Source: Sweltsa coloradensis
Taxonomy: Eukaryota > Arthropoda > Insecta > Plecoptera > Chloroperlidae
DNA: 64,000 bases
Direction of reading: 5' to 3'
NCBI GenBank assembly: GCA_024449915.1
Contig: JAMZAV010000633.1
Span: 161,001-225,000 of the forward strand
The notes beneath the pieces were generated by a model. The model did no database searches, was not told the origin of the DNA, and worked only from the letters and a program-made list of their open reading frames with translations. Within the stretch, counting starts at the first letter, position 1, and the number at the start of each line of letters is the position of its first letter. The translations under genes and the position numbers were made by a program. Positions 23,845-38,800 of this stretch are shown piece after piece.

Positions 23845-26800
23845 ATGGCTGGCGGACAGCAGGTGTTTAACAAGTGGTTAGCAGTGTGCTTGGTGATAGT
23901 GTTGATTGCTTTAGAGTCTACAAATGCACAAAGAGGTGTTGATCTTTACGGTAAGAATAATTTATTTGTATAGTCTATACGGAAATATTATTAATTATTT
24001 AGTTTAGTTTAATTTAGTAATATCAACTGAACACACTAAAAATTATCAACTTAAATATCAAATTAAAATAACTTTTTTATCGATAATTTGCAATATTTTG
24101 TACAACATAGGATGTTTAACTGTATTCGATCGGATTCTGTGACTTATGAAAGTAATGTTGAATTTATATTTTCTATTAAAAATATCGATCTTTGGTTGGT
24201 TACCGCTCACTCGTCGATTGCGTCGGGGCCTACAGGGTAGGCTTATTTTCTTTGATTTACTGTCCCCCACTGAAAACCAGTTATATAACTGAGTGGGTAA
24301 CTCTAATACAATTTATTTTATTTATTTAATTATTTAATGTTATATTCGTTTGGCAGTCTGTGAATAAAACCTGTCACTCAGAATATATATAGGTAGTATT
24401 TACTAAACACTGTTTATTTAATTATTTTAATTTGATCATAGCTTCAATACAAACGAGTGTGTTTATTATTTTAATGTGTTACAAATTCAAATATTTCACT
24501 TGATTTACAAAAAAGAACGATTAATTATGAACTTATTTATAAATTATATGGTACACACTATTATATGGTACAATGTTTAAGCAAGATTTTGATGAAGTAT
24601 TGCAAAGATGTTATGTAGTTTGACCATTGACTGGTTTGACGGTTTTCCTCATCGTGTCTTCATTATTATTGTACAACTTCTAAATGAAAAATTTATTTGT
24701 ATGTTTTTTTTAAATCTCTTCCATTAAATTAATGACGTTGCATCGCTTTACGAGCTAACAGCTGATCTCGTTTTATTTTTGGGAATGACAGCTTATTTGT
24801 AACTCATGCACAACTGTTAAAAATCTAGATTACTTTAAATAGTATAATTAAAATGCAAATGATACGTTTTATAAACATTAAGCCTATCTCAATTCTAAAC
24901 ATGGAAGAAATACGATGATTAACCTCACAAGTAACGGTTTCTTGTACATTTTTAGAGAATTATGTTTCTTTGAAGTTTCTTTACCTTTTCATCTAAAGAC
25001 AGTCCAGGCATTTTAAAACAATGAAACATGTATTGACGTTGAAACTAGTTATAATAAAGAAAAAAACTGTCCAATGTTCTTTTTTTTAACAGAAAATAAA
25101 TTAAATTAATTGCAATATTTTGGGTACTTTGAATGCCCTTCTAATGCCAACTATGAAAATATAAACATCATTTGTTCGCTTCCAAAATATTGCAAAATAA
25201 ATCTATTTATATCTTTGTTAAAAATGGCAGTGAATAGTTCGAAATTTGTATTTAGGCCTAGTTATAATTAAACTGATTTTTGGATGAGCGAAGCGAAGAT
25301 TCCATTTCACTACACTGGAGAAAAAAATCCGGAATTATTTTTTTTTCTTTCTTTTTTTTGTATTTTTGTGTGTCTGTTAACACGATTCCGGCTAAACCGA
25401 TACTCCGATTGCGATGAAATTTTATGGAGGTCTTCGAAATCTCTGAACTTAGAACTGCCACGTTTTTGAGCGCAATCGGGAAATTTTTCTTATAAAAAAC
25501 GCAATTTTACGATTTTTTTCGATTTTTAAAAAATTTCTTCGACCTCTAACACCTACATGCTTTATCCGATTGTAATGATTTTTTCACAGAACCTTAATTT
25601 TATGAATTAAGATATTCGTGTGAAATTTGAGCGTAATCGAAAAATTTATTCTCATGAAAATCGAAATTTTACGTTTTTTTTTCTTTTTTAAAACAATTCT
25701 TTGACTTATAACACCTACATGCTTTATCCTATTGTAATGATTTTTTCACAGAACCTTAATTTCATGAATTAATGTACTCGTGTTAAATTTGAGCGCAATC
25801 GAATAATTATTTCTTATGAAAATTGCAATTTTACGATTTTTTTATTTTTTTAAAATTACGATGAATTAAAAAAATTAAATTAATTTTTATTTAATTTTAT
25901 TTAATTTAAAAAAAAATCTTCGACTAAGTAATGATTTTTGCACAGAACAACAGAAAATCCGCGTAACACATGGCAGCTCAATGCACCAATTACGCTCATC
26001 CAACAACGCGGCGGGACTTAAGCGTTTTCCTAGTTATTTTTTAACGTATAAATTTATTAATGGTGGAAGGATACTTAGATATTGTTGAGGCATCTTAAAT
26101 TTTTCATACACTTGAGTAAAGGCTAGCTTTAGAAACAACGTCTATGGGTAGAGTAATTAATTTCTCATCATTGAGACAATTGTTTCCATTTAAAAAAATG
26201 AATAATACATGTTATATTATTCAATATTGATTAAATATTATTTTGATAATGTTTATATTTTGTTTTATATCTAATTTTAATTGAAGGATTAAATTGTCGT
26301 TTGGTGTGAATGATTAATAAAAAACTGTTAGCTAGAAATAGTTTTCCTTTTCCTTGAATATCTAAAAAAAAAGTATCACAATGATTAGTGTGGTTTCAAA
26401 ATGTACAGTGATTCAATCATCAATTTTTATTCTCCCTAGAAATTTAACGATGTACTCGAAATATGGCGTCGGCTACCAAAAACATATTCTACCCCGAGTC
26501 CAGACAGAATATGTGAGGTGGGTGACAGGGGGTGGGGGTAAATTGTTTTTGTTTAATTTTCTACAATGATTGTCAGTGTGTACACGTTTCGATTACACTA
26601 TATTCTCTCAAGTTTAGCCATGTCTTACACATATTGTTATTTGATTATTACTAGGAAGCTGCGCAAACGCTTTTTCAGGCGCGTTGTTGGATGAGCGTAA
26701 TTTTTAAAAACGAAAAAAAGCTTAAAATAGAGATTTTCATAAGAAATAATTTTTCGATTACGCTTAAACTTCACACAAATATATTAATTCATAAAATTAA

Positions 26801-29800
26801 GGTTCTGTGAAAAAATCATTATAATCGGATAAAGCATGTAGGTGTTATAAGTCGAAGAATTTTTTTTTAAATCGTAAAATTTGCGATTATCACGAGAAGT
26901 AATTTTTTGATTGCGCTCAAATTTCAGATGAATATATAAATTCATTAAATTAAGGTTCTGTGAAAAAATCATTACAAACGGATAAAGCATGTAGGTGTTT
27001 TAAGCCAAAGAAATTTAAAAAATCGTAAAAAATCGTAAAATTGCGATTTTTATGAGAAATAATTTTTCGATTACGCTCAAATTTCACGCGAATATATCAA
27101 TTCATAAAATTAAGGTTCTGTGAAAAAATCATTACAATCGGATTAAGCATGTAGGTGTTATAAGTCGAAGAAATCTTTTAAAAATCGAAAAAATCGTTAA
27201 ATTGCGATTTTCATGAGAAATGATTTTCCGATTGCGCTCAAAAACGTGGTAGTTCTAAGTTCAGAGATTTCGAAGGCCTCCATAAAATTTCATCGCAATC
27301 GGAGTATCGGTTAAGCCGGAATCGTGTTAACAGACAGACAAAAAAACAAAAAGAAAGAAAAAAAGGAAAAAAGGAAAAAATAACATTCCGGATTTTTTTC
27401 TCCAGTGTAGTGAAATAGAATCTTCGCTTCGCTCGCTACGCTCATCCAATAATTTGAGTGGATTTTTGCAGGATATAATTAACTAGGAAAACGCTTAAGT
27501 CCCGCCGCGTTGTTGGATGAGCGTAATTGGTGCATTGAGCTGCCATGTGTTATGCGGATTTTCTGTTGTTCTGTGAAAAAATCATTACTAAGTTGAAGAT
27601 TTTTTTTAAATTAAATTAAATTAAATGAAAAATTAACCTAAATTTGAAAATTTTTTAGTTAATTAATTTTAAAAAGGAAAAAAATCGTAATATTGAAATT
27701 TTCATAAGAACATAACTAATCAATTGCGCACAAATTTTACACAAATATATAAATTCATAAAATTAAGGTTCTGTGAAAAAATTATTACAATAGAATAAAG
27801 CATGTAAAGTGGACTTCACGGGAAGATTGGTCCGCAGGTACCAGGAATTTCCTCCCCTCTTTACCACCACCACCTTCCTCGGACGGGCAGAGTGCACAAG
27901 ATTTAGATCTTACCTATCCTCGACCCTTCTATTGATGGTCTCTAAACCATTGAATAGAGATAAATTAATTTTCTTTTCATTACATAAACTGTTGTAATTT
28001 ACCTTTTAAGTGTTCTTAAATGTTAATGATTTTAACTTTAATGTTTCCCTGAAATAAAATTAACACGAAAATGTTTTTAAACGCAAAAAATTGATGGAGA
28101 ACTAACAATGTTTACAAAATATTCTTAGCACTTCTGATGAAGAAGTGTGTTGTATATTATACTGTTAAGTTCTTTGTTTTCAATCAATTTTTAGCATTCA
28201 AAAACATTTTCGTGTTGATTTTACTTCAGTGAAACATTTAAGTTAAAATTATTAACATTAAAGGGCATTTAAAAGGTAAATTACCACAGTCTACGTAATG
28301 AAAGGAAGGAAGGATTTAACTCTATTCAAGCGAAAATAATTTAATTGGATGGTTTCGAGACCATCAATAGAAGGGTCGAGCGACTATTACAATAGATACG
28401 ATCTACCTCTTGTCCACTCTGCTCGGGCCAGGAAGGTGGTGGTGGCAAAGATTAGTCATTCTTTGGTGGTGGTAAAGAGGGGAGGAAATTCCTGGTACAT
28501 GCGGACCAATCTTCCCGTGAAGTCCACTTTAGGTGTTATAAGTCAAAGAATTGTTTAAAAAAAGAAAAAACCCGTAAATTTCGATTTTCATAGAAATATT
28601 TTTTGATTGCGCTCAAATTTCACACGAATACATAAATTCATAAAATTAAGGTTCTGTGAAAAAATCATTAAAATCGGACAAAGCATGTAGGTGTTATAAG
28701 CTGAAGAAATTTTTTTTAAATCGAAAAAAATCGTAAAATTGCGATTTTCATGAGAAATAATTTTTGATTGCGCTCAAAAACGTGGCAGTTCTTCGTTCAG
28801 AGATTTCAAATGCCTCCATAAAATTTCATCGCAATTGGAGTATCGGTTTAGCCGAAATCGTGTTAACAGACACACAAAAATACAGGAAAAAAAAACATTC
28901 CGGATTTTTTCTCCAGTGTAGTGAAATGGAATCTTCGCTTCCCTCGCTACGCTCGCTACGCTCATCCAATTAATTAATTAGCATTGGCTTACTCACAGTT
29001 CATAGTTAATTTCACATACGCACTGGCATTACTCATCCTGAATATGATAACAATAAAAAGAAATACAGTGTTAATTTTTGTTTGCGTAAATATTTCATTC
29101 ACTGAAGATTGATAAAACAATTTGTCTATACAATCTAAATTCTGAATTGTTATTTTTGCAACTGTTTCCTTTTACCGGTACTATTATTGTTTGTTTAATT
29201 GAGGAAGAGTGATAAATATTGGACTTTGTAGAATTTTGCAGGTAGGATTCATAAAATTAAAACGTTTACGTTTACGAAATCCCTCTTGATCAGAGTTTGC
29301 GTGGAAACACATACACTATCGGTTAAAGAATAGATAATTACAGGGAGGGAGTGTTGCGAACACTTGTTTGCGGTTGTGCTTCCTGGATCTTCTAGGAAAC
29401 GCCCAGTGAATCCCACATCCATTAACTAAAATCCCACTCTTTGGTGTTCGCCTATTTGCACTTGAGTCTGTTACTTCGGAGTTCTGCGAACAGGGGAAGC
29501 ACTAGTATTTACTCAGTTCTTGTAAGTAACAAGAATGAGTACGGGAGTACCCAAAAGAGGAAGCGAAGCTACTTAATTAATCAACAGATCGTAACAAAAG
29601 AACAAAATTCTATTTGAGCTAATCATTTTGGTGGCGGCGTCGGGTAAGCTTAGCACCAATAGAGGTTCGTTGCCTTAGGCGCGCGAACATAAATGGTGTA
29701 GGTGCCGGGCCATGAGTTTTCAAACTTAGCTAACCACTACATCCTTATCTTCACCGTCACCCAAAACATTATGTATCATCAAAGAATCTTTGATATCATG

Positions 29801-32800
29801 CTAACACAAAACAAAACCGCATCTCAATCAGTCGTCGTACTCAGGTTTTATCGTGGGACGTGACACAGAATGGACGGACGGACAGAAAAGTGATGCTTAT
29901 ATGGCAGCTTTGCTCCCTAGCTATTATCGGTTTTAGAAGCGAGTATCATAGCAAAGTTTTGTGAATTTTTAATGTTGTATGAGTGGTTTCATATTCAACA
30001 GTAATTGTTGTTATTTACGTCATTTTTTAGTTGTATTTTCGTTGAGTTTTGCAAGAAAAACATAAGGAAAGTTTTATTTCTCATGTTCTTACGTGATCTC
30101 TTCATCTAATATTCTTTCTTTGATTTAATTTTCATGATTTACAATTTGATTGTGAATATACAATGTAGCCTATGCGTTGTAACATATAATATTATTAATG
30201 ATCAAACTACAAAAACACACAAGTATAGATAAATAAATTATATGCACCACTACAGAGATTGATAGTAAAATTGTTATGACACACGTATCATTATAAAATG
30301 TGTTACAATGTGGAGAATCATGCGTGGTAGAGTGCAGACAAATAAATCCATTACTAATGAACTCATCTATGGAATACAAACATTTTTTATTTACAATATC
30401 CCATTTTTGGTTCTATCACACCGTTTAGAAAAATACGACCTGGAGTTCAACATTATCTATAAGTAACGCAAACATTAGTTTTGTACAGAACTGACCTTCC
30501 CAAGGCTTCTCAGCATGGCATGTAGCAGCGCATGTCCCTTTGTCTTAGAACAATCAGCACTTTATATACTTGCGGCAGAATATGATTAAAAACTGGTCCC
30601 TAATTAATTCCGTTAGAGGTAGCTCATGCATAACACCAGAGACTAATTCTGGTAGCCACTGGTTATATGGTAATTGAATGCTGGGATTGAATCCGATACA
30701 AATAAATACCCCTTGGAGGTGCCCTCCAACAAACACACACCCTCCCTACCCAGACAGTATCCTACTCTTGCAAAATATATTGATACAACGATGGTGACGA
30801 CGAGACACTTTTGTTTTTACATTTAACAGCTTGAATGACGGTGTTAGTTTTTCGGAAGGGCTACAAATAATTGTTCAGTAAAGAAATGCATATTATAACC
30901 GTGAAACTCCTCTGCGAACATTACAATTAACATCGTATTATGTTATGTGTAATTTGCTTAACTACCGTTCTTTGAAGTCGTTATATTATTAAACAACATA
31001 TAAAGTTGTTCCGAAATAGCCTTCTCGAAGCTGGGGTCGCCTGAGAGACATCATGCCCAACTAGGTTATAACAAGCCCCAATTTGAATAACGCTCGTTGG
31101 ATGCTTTATAATAACCGTCGACGCGGATAGGGTTGGTTTGGACCACTTTAAACAGTATTAACTGATATTTACTGTGATTATGCTGTTATTAGTGTTTATT
31201 AATACAATCAGCTATAGAGCACACACGCGGTCTACATCTCTACGAGGTCATATGTTGTATTTTAAGTTTTTAAAAAATTATTATGATCGGCGTCATAGTG
31301 AGTCTTGTAATCAGAATCAAATATATTAATCAATTTTATTAAGAACACATTAAGAGAATAAAAGAAATAAATCTCCAACATTTGTAGGTTTTCGCGAATC
31401 AGTCACACATTTTATGAATGTTTTTACTGGTTAATGGCTGACACGGAGGGGCGTGAAGTTTTCGGAAGGCTACAGCGGCTTGTGAAAAATAAGTAGTACA
31501 TATTTGTACAGCCCTGTGTTTGTGATAAATTGCCAAAAATGCACTATACATTAAAAATACACTAAAAAATAATTTATTTATAAATTCCAAACAAGTACGG
31601 CGTATTTATGCTCAAGATAAAAGTATGCATTTATAATTAGTTCTGCAAAACTTTTTAATGTCTTAATCGTCATTATAAATAACTAATACTGCGAAAATCA
31701 CATTTGTATCACGCTAGCTCGTACATAATATTGTATGATATTTTAATTTCGCGATCTCTTTAATAAGAACAAAATGTTTTTCCCCAGGAGATTTAGCTTC
31801 TTCATATAACACGTACTATTATCAGAAATGGGAATGGAAGTTTTAAAAAAATCCTTCGGATTCTAATGATGTGTTTGTAAGATTGTATTTTTATTATTAA
31901 ACTTTTCTCCATAATCTTAACAAATTAAGATAAATTTATGAAATACACAATATTGTGTTCGTGTTTGTGGTGGTTCCACTGGATTTCATCGAATTATTTT
32001 TAAAAAAACCACCCGTGTAGTAAACGTAAAGAAAAGAAGTAATCATACAAATCTGTAGAGGTATACGCAGAGGTGTTTTTAAGTTTTCTATTGTTATTCA
32101 TAATAATTTTCACTATACATTTTTGTGTCAATATATTAATCATTTATTTGCGATCAAAGTTAACAGTGGCAACATGTTACACGTTTTCTTTTAAATAATT
32201 AATCTTATGGTTATTCATGCTTTTGCAGTTTAATAAAATATGTTGTACTAAATTTATTACACTTTTTCATGAAACCCTCTAATTAATTATTTTGTCACCG
32301 TTTCTCCATCTTGATGTTTTGTAGTTCAACGAATTTACATTAAATTGTTGAAAATAAAAACGCCTCCGCCTGACGACTAAGTTTGTTTACATTCCAGAGG
32401 GAAGTAAGTGCAGCTTGGCGAACCGAACCCCAGGGACATGTCGTCTTCTTACCGACTGTCCCAAACAGCTCGACCTGTTGCGAGCTAGGCGTCGCTTCCA
32501 GCCCCAGATCTGCAGCTTCCAAGGGTCGAGCCCGATCGTGTGTTGCGAGAATGACCAGGGTGGAGCAGCGACTCCCTCTGTAGCACCCCCGACGACGCCA
32601 GCGACGATCGTCACGCCGAAGACCACGGTCGTCAACAGAATCTTGGCTGGAGAGAAGAGCAAGAAAGGTGAGAAAGTTCAAGGCCTCTTGGATGTTTATT
32701 ATCCTCGTTTTGTGCTAGGTGGTAAACCAGTGAGGCCCACATGGCAGGTAATAATGTGATGCGAGTCCTCCTCGGGTCTTACGTGTTCAAGGTCAAAGTT

Positions 32801-35800
32801 CAAGTGTGTTACCTCCAGACAACACGTCGTGGAGAAGTTATTGGTTGCCTCTTGGGTCGGACATTTACATTTAAACGCAATCACTTAATTAGACAGGTAA
32901 CATCGCGAACACAAATACAAAAACATTGTTGCTTAATTATTGTAAACCTTGTTTGTACTCAATTCTAAAGAAAGGAACTGACAAAAATGAAAAAGTATCA
33001 AATTATCATCATTTTTTATCAATACAATATAAAATGAAGAAAATATATCTCGAAAAAGTGATTTATTATGGAGTCAATAATTAGTGCTCACTGCGACGAG
33101 TAACAAGTCCACTACACGTGTGCGTATTCAACAGTCTATAAGTGGCCAGGCTTACCTGTCACATAGTTTCTTCTTCACTTTCCTCACGTCAGCAACGAAA
33201 TGTAATCTACCACCATGTATCCACTTCCCTGTGCCCTCCCAACGTAGGGCCTACACCTTTAATAATACATTCCTTTCTAAGTTTACTTTGCACTCGTTTT
33301 CCTCAATCTAACATCCATTTTCCTCGTTGTCCCATTCATTCACCTTAAATTCTTGTTTTGGAAAGAGAATTCACATTCTTCTTGTCAGGTAACCTGCGTC
33401 ATTACTTTAAATATATTTATCATCATTCCACATTGTTGGACATTCAACTACCAGTAATCGCTTTAACATCTTATTTCCTCATACAAGAGCTAATATTATA
33501 TTTTATTACATGCCTAGCGACTCCAAAAGAGAAGAATATATAAAAAGAATAATATTATCATCACCCACTTATAGTGTGGCATATTGGCTAGTTTGAGTAC
33601 GATCTACTTTCAATCTCGTGCATTATATTTCCTTATTATTAAAATACAGCTCATGAAAATGGCGTTGCTAATTCGTTTGTTTATTTCAGCATGCGAAGAA
33701 TATTCGAACGAGATCCCCAGACAGGTGATTCCCCTAATACACGACGGCGTCGCGACAACCCGGGGAGAGTTCCCGCTCATGGTAAGTCAAGGTCATAGGG
33801 CTAGCAAGTATTCGAACGAGATCCTATCGAGTCTCTTATTGAAGTGTCTATTGAGAGGCACTTGAAACTCAGTAGCTTGCCAACCAGTCATCAACGAATA
33901 ATTTAAAATAAATCTAATTTGTTGCATAATGACGTAATTAAAACATTATGCACGTGCAAGATAAAATTCAACCCGTGACCATTAGTTGCCAAGCGAAGTA
34001 GAGTTTGCAAGTGCGAACTACGAAGTGCTCATTATATCATAACGAGAACTCTGCAAAGCTAGTATTATAAACATAAATATTCATTATAAGAGGCAAGATG
34101 AAGAAGTCACTTCCGACCAACTATAGACTATGTTTAAAGTGGTTATCTCATTCATCTCTACGGTGTGGGAAATAATATTTAACCAAGGTTGGCACGATGT
34201 GAAAAATTTGTATTCAAATTTGAGAAGGGCAAGGATAATGATCCATCGTAAAATTGAATCTTACGTTACATCTTCCAATGCAATGTGATCATACACATAG
34301 TGTTCATATATGAGATTGATTGGTACAACGCCAGCAAGCATCATTATCAGCATCAGCATCATCATCATTATCAGTTATCAATATGTAAGCAAGGTATTAC
34401 ATCGCCTTATGCAGCCTGTTTCTCACTTTAAGTTTCGAAGTTTATCACACGATATCCCGGTTTTTATCGATATCATTGAATCGATTTAACAATTGAAATA
34501 ATTTAGATCATCGATTCTCTATTTTATAGTTCTAGGAACGTAACATACCCACCAATTTTTATTTATTTTATGTATTTATTTCTACTATCCTATTCAGTTA
34601 AAAAACTGATTTAGAAAGGAGGACAACTAAATAAATCTAATTACATAGATGCAGACACAATTATGAACTAGTTTATTTGAAATAGTAACATTACATTAAC
34701 AATGCATTAAATCACAACTATTTTGGTAACAAATTCATAAAGGATATTAAATACAATTAATTAGTTAATCAAAATGTAAAACAGGGGCGGGGAAAAAAAG
34801 AAAACAAAAGAAAACAAAAAAAATAAAATAAAATAATAAGATAAATGTCACGTTTAATTTTTTAGAGATTAGAGAAGGCTAGCATTTAATTCTATATTAT
34901 TCAAGGTATTAAAACATGAATATCCTCTAACTAATTGATAGTGATATTAATTGGTCCAAGCAGATTGTATATTTATGGCACAATCTATCGCGGTCTGTGT
35001 TCACATCCTCCTTCCTCGTCCTTGAGTCGCCACTAATCTGAAGTTCATGCAAACTCCGCTGAGATCGGCAGGTTTTAGCTGCATCGGAAGTGTTACGAAT
35101 TCAAGGGTACCATCTGAGTTTCACTCCGAGTAGCCATCCTCTTACACTTAGAGGTGCCAAGGACTAATGAGAAATCTTCTTCCGCAACTCGTTATTTTGT
35201 AAGCCACAATCAGGTTCTCGATACTCTTGTTTGGTTCCCGATACGTTTCCATCCGTTCGTTCGTGTTTTCATATACCAGTTTCGATAATATTGCTTGAGC
35301 ACATTGGTTCATTTGGTTCCCGTATTTTCACGCTATATATAGATTTGGATTACATGCGGAAACTTGGCAATATGTCAAGCTATAAAATTAACGCCTATTT
35401 GCTACTGGTTTCTATAGCATTAAATAGATACTTCTAGTAATATTGTTGACCACGTATAACATCGCTGTTATTCAAGACGTTAGGTCAAAGGGATTTATTT
35501 TGTCTTAAAACTCACAACAATAAATTGGGAAAACGAGACTTTATACAAAATGTTTTAATAAATTATGGCCTTATCCTTAACCACAAAGATATTAAATGGT
35601 ATGATGTCATTGCTAATGTATTATGAGAATTACAAGGCCATCCAGCTTTCTGGTCGTTCCACAACTTCTAGTAAAAGTAAACAATACAAAACTAAAAAAA
35701 TTACTCAAAATATCAAAATATACATTCAAAATTCAGATCTTGGTAGTTCAATTATCGTCACTAGCCGATATGTATGAAACAAGTTAAAGGCATTTTATTC

Positions 35801-38800
35801 TGACAGGAGCTCACCAAATCTGTATTTTGTGTAGGCCTATGTATGTAGGCCTATGCCTAGAAACTTTAATGGGAATTGCCTTGGGAACAAAAAAGTCGAG
35901 TTACATACCACGCAAAATGATTTTGTTACAAAATAATCACATAACAAAATTAGGGAGTAATGTCCAAATTAAACTGATTTCTTTTTGGGAAGGGAGGGGG
36001 GGGAAGATGGGGGGCTTTGTACTTAATTTTAAAAAGTAACTTTAAGTGGAAATTTAAAATTATGTTGACAGGAGAACGTTATCAAAACCCGTTAATACTA
36101 GTATAGGCCCTAATTGCCTCACTATTTGCGCTCTACTTGGATATCACTACCCCACTGTAAAATCTTGCCTGTGTAATTATGTTTGTATGTGTATCTGTTT
36201 CTCTATTAAATTATTCTCAATGTCTGGTTCCAGGCTCTGCTGGGCTACATGGCACAGGGACAGCGGGGTTTGTGTTATGTGTATCTGTTTCTCTATTAAA
36301 GTATTCTCAATGTCTGGTTCCAGGCTCTGCTGGGCTACATGGCACAGGGACAGCGGGAGATCACGTGGAACTGCGGTGGAGCTCTAATCAGCGATCGTTT
36401 TGTGGTCACTGCCGCCCACTGCTTCGGAAACAAGCTGCTGTAAGTTGTGGTTCCCCATGACCACCGGAAGTTAAACGACATTTACGTTGGCTAGGAGATG
36501 AGCGGGTAACCGTTGCTGGGAGTTAGTCGGTTGCTTGTTTCACACTGGGATACCGGTGACCAGTGGCGGCGTCAGACAAGGAACAATGGGGGGGGGGGGG
36601 GGGGGCAAGGTCTTAAACTTAAACGGAGGCTTTCGCCTCGATGATTTTTTTTTACCATACTTCAGTTATTTCGTCAAAAATGGCAACTCAAGAGATTAAG
36701 TTTCTACATATGGACGTTATCCTAAGAAATTACAAAAAATTTGTGAATTGATGATAGTAATATTACGCGAACGGCAGACATTTGACACGGGGGGAGGGGA
36801 CAAGCAGGGGGCAATCCATTTTTTGTGGGGGGGGGGGCAATTGCCCCCTCGTAGCACCGCTGTCTGTCACATTGTTGGGTCACTGTGACTCGGCCAAACA
36901 CTTCACTGATTCAGTATGAACTCGATTACAAAATTCAAACCAACGCATTTCTAAAGATTATTATAGGTGACTGTCTCAGTCTCAGTGTGAAACGTACAAT
37001 ACGTTCCATTCCTAAATTTCAATTTGGCAGGGGAGCCTACTAAACTATATTATTCTTGCACGTATTTCGTGTTTGTGTCATTGAAAGCTGACAAGGAAAG
37101 CTTTTTCCCTCAGTCATCATGCTAAAGCTGAAATTGTTTGGCAAAATACCTGCATGTGCCAAAGCTTGGCTTGCCAGGGTTCAGAAAAGGGTTGCAAGAA
37201 CAACATATTATATCGGATCCTACATACACTCAACACAAACCCACAAACGCATAAACTAGTGTATGGTCCTACAAGATCGTCGTTTTACTATGTCGATAGT
37301 TCGTGGTGTTCTCACAACTCCGGTTGAATATCCCGATCAAAAGATTGAATTGACTATTTTATTGTACTCGCGATGTATTATAATGTGATCGTCTTGTGTT
37401 CTTCAGGAGGGCCCCTGTGCGCGTGCGCCTAGGCGAGTACGACATCTCAGACGACAAGGACCAGGCGGAAGACTACGGCATCGAAAAGTCCATCCTGCAC
37501 CCCGAGTACTCGTCCCGCTCCTGGTATAACGACCTGGCGCTCATCAAGCTCAACCGCAAGGTGAAGTTCACCAGCTACGTCCACCCCGCGTGTCTCTGGT
37601 TGAAACCCGAGGACCCCCAGACTGGGCTCATCATCTCCGGCTGGGGTAGCACGGCCATGGACGGTTAGTACACTATATAGTCGTCTTCACTCTCCCCTAT
37701 CCACCTCCGCCTCCGCGCTCCCGCCCCCGCCCCCGTCTCCGTCTCGATTTCAGAACATGTCTCTCATTTATATCACATACCGTTCGCAGTTACTCTTGGG
37801 TTTGGGTTCGAATCCCACATAACGCATTATTTTTCCTAAATGCCATTCGTCCATCTAAAATAGCACGATAATAACTCATCAAATCCTCTATAACCCGTAT
37901 GTAATATTGCTACAAATTAACATTGATTCGGATGTCTGACGAGTCTTTCTTCCATGTCCAGGTGGAGTTCAGAGCGACATCCTCCTGAAGGGAAGCAGGA
38001 CTCTGAACCGGGTAGCGCCCGAGGTGTGCACCAAGTCTTACCGCGCAGCTGCTCAGCGACTGAGGGAAGGAATCAAGTCAGGGATGCTGTGCGCTGTGGA
38101 TCCCGTGGGATCAGTGGATACGTGTGAGGTGAGTCTCCTTCAACAAAACCCTTCGCTGGAGACAATAGCTCAGGCTATCCCTTCCCGACTGAACTTTACA
38201 TCGTTCTTTCTTCGATTGATTTAAAATTTTAATCGCGCAACTTGTTTACTTGAATGATAATGTTTGGAGATAGAAGTAAATTATTATAATTGCGAAGTAG
38301 GCCTACATCTAATTTCTCTGGAACAAATACATAATTAAACAACATATTATGTAATGTGCTTGTGGACTGATGATGGTAATGAAGAAAATTAAGCAACTAC
38401 TTTTACCACTTTTGAGGCTAATTAAGAAACTCATTATTTTAGTCACAACCTCATAAATACCTTGTCCTTGACTATTATTGTAGTCTTTCGAGCTTGGCCC
38501 GATACCTGACTATAATGATGTTGTTTTTGTTGACTATCGATTCGAGAAATATATGCCAAGGAACAATTAATAAAGTTACAAGTTCCAACGTAAGACAAGA
38601 ACGCCTTAACGTTGGAATACCATATATTTTGAGGTTGGTCGTAGAAAGTAGATAATTAATGCAATATTTTTTAAAATGTTACTGTAACAACAAGACAGCA
38701 CAATCAAATTTTGTTAATCGTGTTGAATACGTTTTTTTATACAACGTAAATAAACGTTTAGAGATTTTTTTATTTATAATTATTTAAATACTTCTGTTGT

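Noticed and set aside
32340..32759. Three further open frames of 91-114 codons overlapping the CLIP exon
   Set aside because: They are shadows of exon 2 in other frames and on the other strand; only the frame with the six CLIP cysteines splices into the protease.
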